Origin: Phytoseiulus persimilis
Lineage: Eukaryota > Arthropoda > Arachnida > Mesostigmata > Phytoseiidae
Reading direction: 5' to 3'
Length of the DNA stretch: 64,000 bases
NCBI GenBank assembly: GCA_037576195.1
Contig: CM075102.1
Coordinates: 34,096,745 to 34,160,744 of the forward strand
Notes under the pieces: model-generated
The model's database searches: none
Seen by the model: only the letters and a program-made list of their open reading frames with translations
What the model was told of the DNA's origin: nothing
Part shown: positions 48,101 to 62,240 of the stretch, piece by piece
Numbering within the stretch: the first letter of the stretch is position 1
Layout: every line of letters starts with the position of its first letter
Program-made: the position numbers and the translations under genes

Positions 48101-50305
48101 GTGGGTCTGCTCTCCAACCGACGACTTGGACTTCTGACGTTCGACATGGGGAGTAAGCGACTTTATCGCGGAGCCCGTCGCTCTCGGAGACGAAATCTGA
48201 GAGTCGGCGAGCTCGTACACATAGGTCGATATTGAAAATCGCAATAATGATACGGCATATAGAGTTGGCGTGCGACTTTCGAGCTACAAAGTTTGAGCGC
48301 GCTTGGCTTTCAAAACTTCGTTCCTACTCCGCAAGTCGGAAGATCATTACGGATGAACGAACTAAGTTCGTTCCTACTCGGCTTCGTTCTCAGATTCGTC
48401 CCTCTGGGAATCACCATCGGAATTGAATAGAAAAAAATACGAGGCTTTATGTCGGAGTCCGAACCTCTGCGGAAGTTCAGAACTGCTCTTCCAATTTTCC
48501 ATCGAACGACTTTCAAAGCCAAGGGGAGCGCCTCACAGCGGCAATCTGTTCGCTTTCGCGTCGTTCCTCTTTCCAGGTGATTCGGGGTGAGTTCAGACGG
48601 TGAGCCCGAAGCAAAGATCACATCGAACCCGAGCTTGTTCCACTGTTGTCGAAGTCGAAGACGACTCGAGCTGAAAAAAAAACTAGAGGTTCCGTCAGTC
48701 TCCAGTGAATAAATCGTCCGGACTTTCCTGCATCCGGGTCGAGGAGCCTGACAATGGCAGCGTTCGGTGCAAGTTCGAGTCTAGGCAGAGCCGCTTTGAG
48801 GGAGGCCGGGGTCAAAACTACAGGCCCGACAGTCGGAAGTGGCAGGAGACCAGTGTCGCAGTAGTTCGGCCTGGATCGAGTTGCTCTCGTTATTAATGCA
48901 CGCTCGCACATGCATCATACGCTCGGTTCGACTTTGGCACACCACCGCGTGGAGCCAGTGACAACGGAAGCGATTCGTCGAGCTCCTCTATGAAGATTGA
49001 TGATTATCCTCCGAGCCAGGAACTTAGAACAGTACTGTGCGGGAACCTGGGCTCTTTTCGACTCCTTATCCGGTTCATTCTGGATACTGCTCCGACATTC
49101 TCTGTTGTAACGGTTAGTTTAACGGCGAAGCATTTCTCCAACCCACGAATTCCGCTCGTTCACATGCGCTCTCATCTGGCTGTGTTCGTCGCGTGCCGAA
49201 AACTTTTTACTACTCGCCGAAGTTCTCTCTCCACTTGGGGCGCTCGCTCTGTGGTCGTGTACCTGATTCGAACGCAGGTCATTTCGTGAGAAACGCAGCG
49301 GAAGAAAACCCTACGTGCCCGTCAGGATAAAGTTCAGACGCACGCGATCGCTGCGGTTCCCGGTAAAAACCACCTCAGTGCCGGGCCGCTTCTCGATAAT
49401 TCTTTATCGAATGATTCCTAACATCAGCGCGGACCCGACGTTCAGCTTTTATGGAAATTTGACGACCTCCGAGCGTAAAAAGAAGGGAACAGCGAAAGGA
49501 TAACATGAGAGGATGAACGCGAGCGAATGACTTGGGTAACCTCTGTGGAACCGACAGGCTCTGGGTTGCGATATTGCGCGGAATTCCCGTTGATTGAGAA
49601 GTTCATCCTGGGGACGATCATTCGAGGTCACAAAATAAACTTGTTTATTCCCCACCGTTTTCGTTTTTCCCATTGCCGCTCCAAAACAGAAAATACATCA
49701 ACTGTCATTATACACGAGGCATTTTCACACACTATATCTCCGTTCTACATATATATCGCTCTCCTGTTTGATGAGTTTACATAGGATTCTCTTGTATCTG
49801 TCTCATCGTCGTACGGGAACCTGATGTCCGCCGTGCTAAAACTGCTAACAGTAACTTCCGAAGTTCATTGAATTCTCCAACTTAGGTTCGCAGCCCCCAG
49901 GACAGAATCGGAGACACTCAGATTTCTCGAGCCAAGCCTCTATGAGGACGTGCGGCTCAGGCTTCAAGCGCGAGCTTGGATTCACCTTGATATCTGTCAT
50001 TTTTTGGCACGCCACTGTCATCTCTTCCTACGGGGGGTTGAAAATGCTGACATGATATTTGTTAGAGTTCGACGTTCGTCGGGAAGCCAGGCATGGTTCT
50101 CCCAGCAGAAGTTCTGATCGCGAATATTTCAAAAGAGAATCTGTCACCGAATTTTCCCGTGACTCCGGGAGACTCCCGCCGTCTCACGTGTCAGCGTATG
50201 TGGAACTCCCAGTGAACTCCAGTTGGGATGTGGGTGGCGGCAGTTTGCGTTCGTGCTTCCATCGATGATTGATTTAAATACACTCAGAGAGTTGCTCTAG
50301 GATGC
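45115..50305. other. Interval with no recognised exon
   Basis: Many frames of 60-190 codons on both strands, none with a recognisable domain. A short direct repeat (TTCGTTCCTACTC) occurs near 48,318 and 48,369. If the signal-peptide exon at 45041 is real, part of this is its intron. Confidence 0.4.
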
Positions 50306-51901
50306 TTACTCGTCGTCGTATTTCACGCCTCGCTCTTCAGAGCTCTGGTCCTCATACTGGTATTTAGCTTGTTGGTTCGAAGCAGCTGGTCTGTAGTAAG
50401 GGTTCTGACCGGGCTGTTGAGCTCCTCGGTACTGGGAGTACGGGTCATACGCCTGAGCGGGCTGTGCAGGCTGTGCGGTCTGCTGAACACGGGGGAAAAC
50501 ACGTTTTATAATAGTTCGATTGGTGGATATTCCCGGAGTCGGAGATCGGGCCCAAGCCATCGGAATAATACATCCGCCCGAGGTAAGATCCCTGGAGCCG
50601 ATCTTTTGAGCTTCGGAACATAGATCTAAAGAAAACGTTGATTTTCGCGCTCATCTCGATCGGGAAGCCGTCTTACCTGGCGGTAGCCAGCGTTGGTAGC
50701 GGGCTGGGCCTGTCTATAGGCTGGCTGAGCTGCGGGCTGAGCCGCGGCCTGACGGTAAGTGACTCCAGCGGGGGCAGAAGCGGGGCGCTGGGCGGGGGCA
50801 GAAGCGGGACGCTGGGCAGGGGCCCGCTGGACGGGGCGAGCGCGTGGCGCGGGTGCGGGCTCATCATCGTACTGCTGGGCGAAGGCGGGAGCGCGGGCAG
50901 CGGGGGTCTGCTGTGGTGAGGTAGAGAAGGGATCTCCGACAGCAAAGCCTTCGGGATAATAACGGTCGGCGTAGAGGATCGTGTTGTTGGGTCCACGCTG
51001 TTCGAGTTCTTTGTTGAGGTAATCGTTGACAAAGTAATACTTCTCCGACGAGCTGCAAATGTCCTGATCGGCAGGAACACAGTTCAAGTGAACTTGGTGG
51101 AACACGGTGCCCTCAGCGCACATGAACGAGTTCTTGGCTCCCCCGATGCAGTAGTGGAACGCCTTGCACTCAACCGAAGGATCGGCGTAGTATCCGTCCT
51201 TCTTGCTTTCGCATTTGAAAGTGGATCTTTCGAGAAGGAGCTCAAGAGGGGAAGGTAGCGCTTCTTCTTCTTCTTCCTCCTCTTGTGAGGTTTGAGGAGC
51301 TGCCTTCCTGGCGGGTGCGGCACGAGACGTCTGAGCGGGCCGTCTGGCGGGTTGAGCTTGTTGTTGTTGTTGCTGCTGCTGGTAGTCATATTGCGAGTAT
51401 TGCTGTCCCTGTTGATATTGGGAGGTAGGTTGGTACTGCTGCTGAGACTGAGCATAACGCGCCTGTTGGGTTTGAGCCTGCGCTGTTTGTTGAGCAGGGT
51501 AATACTGCTGCTGCTGCTGAGCTTGACGCTTTTGCTGGAACAGAACGATGAGAACAATGAAATCTTCGAACTGGAAGCAATATTCTCGCAACGCGATCGC
51601 TCTCAAGTCGTCGTCGTCATAGGAGCACCCCCTCGCCGGAGAGCCCGCGAATAACTGCAAGGGTGCAGAAGACACCATCACGCTCTAAATATGGATGCGT
51701 AAGCTGCGTCCTTGGTAGCCGTATCGTAGCCGGCTAGTAAGTTGATCTGGATCGGTCGCTCGCTCGTCTGCGGCAGTGCAACGGCGGCAGGACGCAGGCT
51801 AGGTTGCGAAGGCTCGGCTCCATGGAGAAAGGAACGCTTACCCTATTTTCGGCGCAGGCGACGCCTACGAGGACAGCAAGGACGACTAAAGCCAACCTCA
51901 T
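50306..51901 (-). CDS. Secreted cuticular protein with one chitin-binding domain (CPAP1-like)
   Basis: Three exons (complement 50306-50482, 50677-51534, 51842-51901) join in phase 0 to 364 residues. Exon 1 encodes just the signal peptide and mature start MRLALVVLAVLVGVACAENR. A Gln/Tyr-rich region (about 23-95) and an acidic Glu run precede a type-2 chitin-binding domain (CBM14), residues 128-180, with six Cys in the order FKC, VEC, HYC, FMC, LNC, DIC. After the domain, YYFVNDYLNKEL recalls the sequence that follows the domain in the single-domain CPAP1 family of arthropod cuticle proteins. The rest is rich in Pro, Ala, Gln and Arg, with repeats of the type QRPASAPA, and ends in an acidic, Tyr-containing tail. 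Known role of the family: binding chitin in the extracellular cuticle. An acceptor (attgcag) directly before the ATG implies a non-coding first exon. The exact CPAP1 subgroup is not assigned. Confidence 0.93.
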
Positions 51902-54900
51902 CTGCAATTCGAAACGAACGAGCCCTTAGTAATTAGAAACTAGCCGGATACTACATGGAGCGACAGGCATCGGAGCCGCCTCCAGCCAATCTTTGCCTCG
52001 AGGACGGAAAAACGTGCCCAGGAATTATGGAAGGAGCGCGCCCCGGAGAATCGTTCCAATCGCTCGCGCCGAGCTGAATTCTTTGATTCGGGAAGAGAGA
52101 TCGGGCGAGCGATCGTTCTAACCGTAGCGGCGGACCCGTCGGGCTGTGATTGCTCCGTTACGTAAAAAAGACCCGATCCACAGGCGATCGGACTGACTGG
52201 TTTGGCCGGCGCGTTCAGATTTGATTTTTCTTGTTAGTTCGTTGCTCCTTCCGCCGGCAACAAAGTCATTCAAATAATTTGGATTTCCGGTGCGCCCGTC
52301 TGGACCGCTGCCTTACGGTTGCGCATTCGTTCGTTCGCTCGCTTTCATCGAGCTGGATGGTCGGACTTGCCGACGGAATGGAAACCTAGCTGACTCAACG
52401 TTATGTAACAACTCGGTTTCATCCAGCGCCGCAAACGAGCGTGCGGGCGCAAAAAATCTGCAGCGCTATCATCGGAGCCACGGAATCTCACAAAAAATAA
52501 ATCAAGCCAAAAAAGGAAGGCTTCGGCTTCATGAACAAGTTGGGACGTGAGTGGAGCCGTTCCGGAACAATGGAACCGACGGTTGAGGCGCTGCGTCTGA
52601 GAGCCTCACCATGTAACATTCAGCTCTTCCTCAGTTTCATCAGGGAGCCAGACTGACCAAGATACTCGGGCTTCGCGGTGAAAAAGGTTGACGTCAGAAA
52701 GCGCCGTCACCAATTAGCTCCAACGGCAGCCGCAGTGAAGAAATATCTGATGCATCGACAGATACTTCACGACGCTAAATCGGCCCGCTCTGGGACAACT
52801 AGCGATGCAACGAATGAATGAGTGAACCGATTCGTGAAACCAAATGCTCGCCCGCCCGCCCATCGTTCGCACGCCCCGCAAACAGTCCGCACGCGGCGCT
52901 TGAGGCGGATGATGCAACTGAAGCGCGCCCTTGAGCGACCTTGACATCGACCACAAACATAGAATCGAGAAGATCAGTCGCCAACTGAACTAACGCTTCG
53001 CGAATTTCTTCAGTGGAAGAGCAAACAACGAGTCCCCGCTGCTTCTCCTCCAGAGCTGAAGTCTAGCTTTCGAGCCCGGGGCAGTTCGCCGCTGAGGATA
53101 TCGCGTTAGTTCCGACAAGGAAAACTCTCCGAGCTCTGAAATCGGTGACAACCCGTTGAATTTCGGTGTTCGCGATGAGAGGTAAGCACTTCGGAGTATT
53201 CTCCGAAGGAAGGAGTGCCTCCTATCGCACTAGGGCTCGAGGAAGGGGGGGGGGAGATATTCCAGTTGCGGCTACTGTCGATAGCGCTGGTGGCGGCGTA
53301 ATAACCTTCAAGTACACGAGCGATGTCCGTACATGGGTACGCACAAACGTACGTAAGTCCCCGGTAAACAAACAGCGCTGCCTGCTCTGACCGTTCGTTG
53401 TCAACATGGACGGGCGTATTCTGTTCACCACCACCGTCGACGACCGAGCAGCCTAACAGAATAAACGGTTTGCGCGCTTCTTCTATCTTACGACTAGTCT
53501 CTGAATGTTGCAGAACAAACCCAGCGATGGAAGAAGACAAACAACAAATAAACAGCAAGAGGAACCAACACTCCCGAACCGAGGAAAGGAGAGATTATCA
53601 CGGAACGAAGACGAGACGGCGTATTCTTGTGTCGGGAGGTCCCGTCGTACGCCGACTCGTTAGCGCGTTTTTCAACCCGATAACTGGCGCCTCGGGTCCC
53701 CCCTGCTTCCGTGGCTGGGGGCTTGCGCAGGGTAGCGGCAGAACAAACAACCCCACGAGGCCTAATACAGAGAACGGAACCACACGTCGAGGCCGCGGAA
53801 CCAATCGGGGCAGGTTTCCAGATCTGAGCAGGCAGCGGGAAGAAATGGAGAGCGGAGCCGCGAGCGACAGAAGGCAAGAACGTGAGCACCGGGAGCACCA
53901 AGCGCGGCAACCGAGAGGAATGCAGCGGATGAAACGAGACTCCGAGTGGGCACCGACAGGGAGTTCAGGACAACTACAACTAGGAGCGTTCACAATCCTA
54001 CCTTGGCTGATTGTGTATCCACTGACTATTTCACTGCGGGGCAACGCTCGACGTCCGCTTAAATAAGCGAGCTTTCTCTTACCCACGTCTCACAACACTT
54101 TCTCTACATCGACCGTCGGTAGTGATGGTGTCGGTGGCGGTGGCGGCAGCGGCTTCGGCGGTGGCAAAACTTCAGCAGATGCAGAAAGCGGCTCTCTGTG
54201 CGTCCGCACAGCCCATCGTCCATCGGTCCGTCGATTTCGGACGCTCAGACGGCCAGCGCTCAGTTTCCCCGGTTGTGCTTTCGCGTTTCAACCATCTTCA
54301 AACGGCCAGACCGATCTATCAGTTCAATGGATGCATTAAAAACGAAGCAACGAGATACCACATAGAAAGTCAGCTCCAGGCGATACCGACTAAGCTCGAG
54401 ACGATTTGAAATCGACCTCTGAGAGAAGATAGCAAAGATCACTCGGCGGGGTGGGGCGTCGGGAATCTTCGCGATTAGACGAACGAAACAACGGTGGAGC
54501 CTGCTGCCACGGCGCGAACTGCTCTCCGCCATTCTACAACAGAGCCCGCTGTGTTTGATTTTCAGCCGGCTTCCCGGGATTCGAATTCGAATCAATCTCA
54601 GATGTAGATGCTACGCTCCTAGTCCGCCGAATCAAACCGGAATCGGAGCGGTGGCAGAGAACCGATGAACAGCCGTACCGGTTCTGTCAAGAGGAAAAAC
54701 TGGCGCTCTCTCAATTCTTCCATTGATTCCAGCCTCAAGGGCGAGCGGATCGGGTACTCGGCGGCTCCAAGTCTGTTCGTAGGCCTACACGCGGCAATTA
54801 TTCGGGAGCTAATGGGTGCCTAGAATCTGGAGCATGATACTTTCAACGCGTGAGAGCAATTAGGATGACGGATAGTTTTAGCGAATATCATGTTTCTGGC

Positions 54901-57900
54901 TGGAAATTTCGCGCCGAACTAACGCGGGATCATGCGCGGCCAAAGGTGAGCGTGGGCAGTTATCGATCAAGAGTCACAGCCTTTGAAATCCCGATCCGCG
55001 ACCGAGCTCTATTCCGAACAGGATGGTTCATCGTGGAATTAGAATCGCTTCAGAGCTCAGCATCTCATCATCGCTTCCACAGACGGAGGCGTTGCTCGTC
55101 CGACGGGAAAAATGAAGAAAGAATCCTGTAAGAGCGAACTTGAAGTGGAAAATTGTGTTAGTTACGTTTCACCATCCGTTCCTTGCTTCGTTTTCGTCGG
55201 ATTCGTCATTGGAGACACCCAGTTCACCGTCAATCTTCGGCTCTTCACGCGTTCCGCCCTCAACCTTGACGACAACAACGGTCACGAAGACCAAACCAGC
55301 AACGGTTATAACTACGGTGACCACAGCTCTAATGAGAACATCCGATACAATTGACCGCTCAGATTCCGAACATTGGGTTGGATTCAGCGCCAAGGTTGAT
55401 GGGTGTAAAACGCGAAGAGCTGAGCCTATCGATTTCGGCTCTGGAATCGCAAACGCGTCTCCGCGGCTTGGCAACGCCAACACCCCCAACGATGTAACTC
55501 ATCAGCTGAGCCTTGGGGGGTCCGAACGACACCGGCAGTCGCTGACCCTTGCCCTTCTGTTGCCCTCCGATGTCCTTGCCCCGATCTGTTCTTCAAGTTG
55601 CTATTCCTCGCGGGGCCCCCTCCCCGTGTCGTCCTCTCATGGATCCAAATACGTCGAGCTCCTGCTGAGCTGAAAGAAAAAGGAGTCGTTCCTGTACCAC
55701 GAGTAGAACATTGATTTTCTTCTTTATTGGGATTGTGCAACGCTAAATAACAACGTCCAAAGATGGCTTTGTCGCCCGCAGTCGAGTCCCAGACAGACTG
55801 GTCGTTCATTTGATTTGTGATGGACGTTGGCTCGTTTTTCTCGTCCGGGTGGGAACAATCGATATCGAAGTCAAGTGGTCGTTCGCCGTATGAGGCGAAG
55901 ATTCAGCCACTCCTCTTTACAGCAAACATTCGAGCTTGACGAACCTGTTTAAATCACTAATCCCATTGGACGCACACATGTCTGCTGACACCGACGCTCG
56001 AACAAAGCGGATTTCTCGACTTTTGATGTTCTTGACAGGCTTCCCCAGCCCATCCGTCAATACTTTTTGATCGCTGCATTCCTCGGTAGAGTTCAGCGTT
56101 GGAATCCCAGGGGGAAATTCCAGATCTGCTCACCCACGACACCCTTCCTCCGCCAGGTTGTTTCCGAGGCTAAAGCACGCTCGAAAAGCCATTTCCACGT
56201 GAGTCTGGTGCGAAACCAATATTCTGTCTAGTTCCGCTGGGTATGGGCATAACTGAGATTCCCTCCGACAGCCGTGCGTCTGCTTCAAATTGGCGCTCTT
56301 CGAGTCGAACTCGAGTCCAATAGCAGCTTCGGATCAGGCCGCCGCAGAGGTTCAAGGCACGGTTTGTGTTGAGTCGGGGTCGGGGCCCTGACTGGAACAA
56401 TCGAAGGAAGTCAGGGGGGTCGATGTTCAGAGAGACGGTCTCAACACCCACCACGATTTACCTCGAGTTTTGTCCAAAGAAGACGGGCGTCCGTCACAGC
56501 TCGATGGAGCATCACTTGCTCCCCACTTTGATTCCGTTGGTCCGCGTGCCCCGCGTCTGGTCGAGCAGCCACTTCGAGATCAGATGGAGGACTTCCATGT
56601 CGTATTTGAGATCGCTTCCGTGGAGTACTTCATCCGAAATCTACTTCAGGCAATCCCTGGGGACGTCGACTCGAGGCTCAGATGCTATATTGACCAGTCA
56701 ACGTCCGCAGTGGAACACCATACACTGAGCGGCTCTTCGGAACCAATATGAGATGCGCGGATTCACATCTTCCTGGTTCAGAGCGATGCTCAAATTTTCG
56801 GAAACCCTCCGTCTCTGCGATTCCGTCTACGTGAATTTTAATGAGAGTGATCGAGCACTCAGCGCCTCCGCTCCCACCGCCGTTGCTGATGATGTCTCCT
56901 CATCCTACAAGTACAGGAACAAGCATCCGTTGAGTGGTTACTTGAGAGAAAATTGGAAATTCAATGCGCGCGTCACGTGCTTTCCATCTCGAGTCTTGTA
57001 TCTGTTCGACGATCTGCGCACTCCGAGCAGCTCCACGACGATGTTATTCGTGGGAATTTCCTAGCGAGGGGAGTTTCCTTGAAATTTTCCGAACCGCCTC
57101 ATCCGCGAGTCCATTGGGTTCGGGAATCGATTGTTTTTTAGGGAATCGTCGAGGGTTTTCTCAGCAGAGCTAGCATTCATAGAGCGAGTCGACAAGGCGG
57201 CTCCCGTGCTTCGTGGCGCAACTCTCATTATCTCGGGTTATCTTAGCACAAAAAATTCTTCTCTTCCCATCTTTTATTAGTCAAGCCGGTGTTTCTTCCC
57301 CGGTCCCCTAGCTTTTGTCGGCTCGTGTGGAAGTAAAAGGGCGTGTGGCAGTCCAATCTCATCGATGAAGTAATCGGAGCGTTCCTTCGCGACGCTGCAG
57401 TCTTTGATTGAATGGCCAGTGACGCTTGTGAATTCCGAGACGATCGTTTTGAAACGCGGTTGAGCCTCTGCCACACGAAACCTTGGTGTGTTTGCGTCCG
57501 CGCTCACGCGTGGGCGAGTATGGTTTGTCAAACCCAATACTTATGATGAAAATACGGAGCTCCGTTGCAAACAGTGCGGCCTACGTCCCTTGAAATAACT
57601 TCCTGTGTGGGGTAGAGTTCCAGATGAGAAGCGACCGGACTGAACAGCCCTAGGTCGATGTTGCTCGTGAAGATCGTAGAACTTTGGGCCTTCTGACCTC
57701 TTGGGAGGAAGGGTGTGCGATGATTTCGGCGAACCAATCATGGAGTGACTCCGTGGGTGTATCTCCAGAGGTGTGTATTCGAAAGATTGATGAGAGAGAC
57801 CCTTGAATTGACAACTCAACGAACGTGATTTCAGAACGTGGAGCGTTCGCTGCACAAATTAGTCCGCGCCTCAGCCGCTATTGCTCGCGTGATGGTGCGG

Positions 57901-59000
57901 AGACAGGACAGGCTGCCTGCTTCAGCCTTTCTCCTAGGGCAGAAGGCAAGCAGCTTCACCTTCCCTAAGGCAATTTGTTCAGAAGATGCTGATGAGGACG
58001 CTCCACACCTCATTTTGGACGCTTGAAGGCGTCAGCGATGTCATTCTGTTCTATGTCGACAAATATTTTTCCCCGCTGGTTGGCGTCTGCAACCGGTCAC
58101 GGACTTCACGTCATATTCGAAACCTTGGTACGGTGAGGTGATCGGGACAATCCATGGAGCCGGCCCGTCTATCGGAGACACACCCGAACCACACTGCATC
58201 GTCAAAATCCACCGTGGAACCCCGTGCGCCACTTCTATTGTGCGCCCAGTTAGTCAATCAGACAACGTCAGCGAAGGTTACGTTTGATTCTTCGAATCGT
58301 TACCCTCGACCCCAGCCGATAGAGCTCCTCATGTTTCCGTCCGTGATCACTGGTTCTGGTGTTTTCAGGCACTTTGAAACTCGGGAGGAGCCGCAGGAAT
58401 GAAGACGATCAATGCTAAGGGAATGCACTGAGAGGGGGCCTGCGCGTGCCCTGAGCCCCGTGGGGTGCCAGCCTTTCGGAGAGGGATGCCCGCTGAAAAG
58501 ATCATACCCACTTTCCTTTTTTCTGTATTCCATGACGAAGATTCTGTCGTCAGCTAAAAAGCTCTGATCGGGCCTAGAGAACGCGAATTAGGGACCATCC
58601 GAAATCAGGATGGACAATACGCTATCCCGAGGGGAGTCGAACGAGCGGGATCTGAATCGCGTAACCCCATTCCAAGAATATTTATTCCGGATTGATGAGC
58701 TCGATCCATATGTTTTTCTGTCCATCAAATCACCAGAATAGCTGGAATTCGTGCCAAGCAGTTAAGAGAGGCAAAACCTAGGGACAAAGGTTTTTAGACA
58801 TTTCAGGCCCTTTCAGGCATTTCGCTTGGAACCCCTATCTCCAGTGATAAGCGACTTGGAGGAGCCCTGAGCGAGTCCCACGGAGAAGAATCGATTCCAA
58901 CGAGAAATACGGTACATATGTAAGCTCCCCCCTCTCGAAGTGCCCCCCCCCCCCCCCCCCCACCCACCCTCCAATGTCGGCTTTCGGTTTCTTCAATCAG
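51902..59000. other. Gene-poor interval upstream of the cuticle gene
   Basis: The promoter and leader of the cuticle gene lie in its first part. A GC-rich stretch at about 53,400-54,400 has long frames on both strands and a TTAAATA box near 54,060, about 60 bases before an Ala-rich frame (54122-54409, plus). It could be the start of a gene but no family was recognised. A poly-G run lies near 53,249 and a poly-C run at 58943. Confidence 0.35.
58943..58961 (+). repeat. Poly-C run
   Basis: Nineteen consecutive C bases followed by acccaccct. Simple-sequence tract with G-quadruplex potential on the minus strand. Confidence 0.9.
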
Positions 59001-62000
59001 CAGGATCAACAGCTCAGTCGAGCGAGGAATGAGTAAGGATCGACACGAGAACCGGTAATCATTCGTCAGCGGCGGCCGTCAAAGTTGTTGTAAAAACGAT
59101 GTTGTTTTCGTTCGCTTCAACATGCATTGAGAATTGGAAAGTCAGCACAAGGTTGGCTTGAGCGGCTCGTTCAGAGAGCGGAACAGAACAAAGCATCGTT
59201 GACACTTTCGTGAGCGGTATCACCGGCGGTCGTGCTAACCGACGGTCGGGCATTACCGACGCTGATCATTCGGGCGGCGCTCGACTGAGCCGGACGTTAG
59301 CTGAACATTTTGAACGATTCACGAACTGCAGTCCGAAACAGTTACTAGGGCAGACCTAGCCCCAGCTCAACGATATGCAAGGAAGCTGGCAGTAGCCAAT
59401 AGGGCGGCACAACAGTGAGTTACAGATGCTTGTGTTACCGAGCGCCATCGCAGCTCGCAGCAAAACTTTGTCTTCCAACTTGGGCGTCAGGCCTGTGTAT
59501 GATGAACCCTTGCACAAACTCAACGGCTCACACCTTGAATGACCTCATCATCGTAGCCAGCTCTCATTCGGCGGCTGTGTTGCTGACCGGTTTCTCCCGG
59601 GTTCTCACCTCTTTTTGGAATCATTCGTGAACGCGATGTGGCGGAAACCAGCGGGTTTTTTCTCCCTCTGCGCGAAAAGAATCGGCGGCTTCTACGAAGG
59701 CGTAGAAGAAAACACAACGAAATATGCCGCTCATTGTGATGAAAACATCGTCGTTTAATCTGGCACAACCGAATTTTTTGAACGAGGAAACTTTCCTCTT
59801 CAAAACGAGGCACTCCAAATCCTTAAGGTCAACACCGTTTCGGTCATCGATGGCGTCAAGGCGAGCGGCTTCGATGAGAGAAGACGACGCGTTCACCGCA
59901 TTAGCTCAATCTCGAGCACCGATCTCTGAATTTGGCGATGGCTCATTCGTTTCACGAGAGGATCACCCATTGCTCTAGTTGGAGTCAGTTCCTCAGTGAT
60001 ACTGCAAGTTCGCCTCAAATTTTCTCGCGGTGGGAAGTCAGGGTATGAAAGGTTCCTCCGGGGAAGATTCGGATCGCGGGTTCAAATCTCGGCGGGTTTC
60101 GATCGGAGCGAAGGTTCGTTCCGAGAGATGGAACAACAGAGTCACGAGCTGAGTTTGCTGTTTCCGGTTGATGTGACCCCTTACCGCTGCGCGGTCGACG
60201 GGAACCACATATCTGGTTCGACTGGTCGTAACTCCCGTTGTCACCTGGAAGTGCTTTAATTCTATTCCATGAAATGAGAACGCTCTGCGAAGCGAATTAG
60301 TGAAGACGCATCCGAGCCTCGTGGTCTGTTGGAGCGGCGGACGAGTGCGATCGGTGCGCCTAGAGCTGACGCGTCACTTCAGTGGCATCAGGTCTTCTCT
60401 TATTTCAAACGTATCGGAAACCAGGAAGGCCGCCGGGAGGAACGGAGGGAGGGAACCGAGAAGAGACATCCAATTGAAATCGAAGAACTAATGATCACGC
60501 TGTGGATTTCTCGCTCTTGCCTGACGGGCAAGCGAATGCACGAGGAGCACATCGCCTACCGAGAAAGCTGTCATTCCGCGATTGTTCTCCAGATCCGAGA
60601 CGCCCATTTCCGGCTCAACAACATGAGCTTTCTCATCTCAATTTCCGCGTCGGTTCAACAAGTCCGCAAATTATAGCTCGTCAGAAACATAGCTTGAACC
60701 GGAAACATCTCTCCATCGATTGGAGAATCTATTGGAACTGAGCGCATTCGCCGTTGAAGATGCGTCACGCTTGAATGGGGTGAGTGCTCCGCGAGAACGA
60801 GATACTTTTCCGTGAATCGCTCCGTTTTTGGAGTATGCGCTTGGAAGGGGATCGTGATCATGCTCAGAAATGGCAGAGACGCTCACTATATTGTTGAATC
60901 CGCTCCCGGCTGAGTACTCGAGCCCCGCGGTCTCCGAAAATTCGCGCCAAGCGCATGGGCTTATGTCCTGGGACCCAAAGCAGCTTTCTTCCAAACCTGC
61001 GATGAGGCAACCTCACGGTAGAAGGAGAAGAAATAACTAATTAGTATGGGCTCCTCCGGGGCGACCGTAGGGCGATGGCATCGAAAAGACTGCGATTTCG
61101 CGTCAAAAGTTCCGACGACACTTTTCGTCACACGTGGTGAAGTTTCCAGCGGTTTGGGCGTTCGCCACGGGGAGGACACCGCCTGAAGTTGAATAGATAA
61201 CTTCGACAGTCGAGCGATTCCTTGTTACCAAACCAACGAAGCCTGCCGTCACCTCCCGGGATTGCGGATTGGAATATCAGACTGCTCAGGTGCTCTGCGG
61301 AGCGTTGATAGAAGAAGCCGGAATTCCGAACCATCCCAGAACCGATCTGGCTAACTGGACGAAGATTCACTCAAGTTTCTGTTTTTCTCAGAGTTCCCTA
61401 AAACTTCGTCTATTAAGAGCGTAATGGACCCGCTCGGTTGTTGTTATGGGTACCATGGACGAACCGCTAACAATCGGGAACGCAGGGGGCGGTGGATCGA
61501 GCTGTGGACGAAAATTTCACCGATTGGAGCGGCCATACGAGAGATGTCCCCTCCTATCAGGACATTAGAAGGAAAAGAAGAACAGGAGGTCTTTGATTGG
61601 TACGATAGCAGCCGCAAACCAGAATCACAGTCAAGGTTATAAGCGAGTCGACTTTCGCTTGTCAACCATGGCGCTGAACAACGCACGGGGCCGATAACGT
61701 CACGTTGACAGTCCATAGGAACGTCATCAGCTGCTGTTCGGATGTGGCAGATATAGCTGCCTCGTCTGTTTTCCTCTAGCCCGGTAGAATACCGTTCATT
61801 TTAGTCTTCGAACGTAACAAACTCGACGTTCTGCAAAAGTGTAAACGGTGGAAAAAAAAAATTAACAGCTCCCAAAACCTGAGCTTCCATTTAGTTGGAA
61901 AACGTAAACGGAAAGAGGAACCTGTGTGTTCAATTTGGGACACATTTTCCCCCATGGAACTCGGACCCGAAAATCTATCGACTGAGACGCTCACCGTCGT

Positions 62001-62240
62001 TCTCCTGTCTCGCTCACCCCTTGAAGACTCTTCTGTGGAAAACTGCGTGCGATCGAAGCTATCCAACCTCAATCGAAATTCGACATCCGAATCATTCTCC
62101 GCGGTGGCACAAGTCTGAATCCTGATGGCGGCATCAGGCGGATCGCTGATCAGGCAGGGGGGTCCAGTATCCGATACGATGTAGTCACTCCGATCCTCTA
62201 GGTCACGTATATCCACGGTCTCACCTATACCGGCATGCCC
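59001..62240. other. Gene-poor interval with nothing recognised
   Basis: Short overlapping frames on both strands only. The part from about 62,040 on shows weak inverted similarity to 63,090-63,300 and may be the decayed outer part of the inverted duplication next to it. Confidence 0.4.

Noticed and set aside
53398-54066. 222-codon Arg/Gly-rich frame with long frames on the opposite strand too
   Set aside because: GC-rich DNA has few stop codons on either strand. The composition is low-complexity and no family was recognised.
54122-54409. Ala-rich frame beginning MVSVAVAAAASAVAK
   Set aside because: A nearby TTAAATA box is suggestive, but the Ala run comes from a GGC/GGT repeat and no domain or clear donor was found.
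55169-55489. Minus-strand frame with a Val-rich apparent membrane segment and acidic tail
   Set aside because: The segment is the complement of a Thr-rich ACNACG repeat. Both strands are open there, so simple sequence explains it.
60070-60110. tRNA-like B box (GGTTCAAATC)
   Set aside because: The T stem has a mismatch, and no matching acceptor stem or A box was found upstream.
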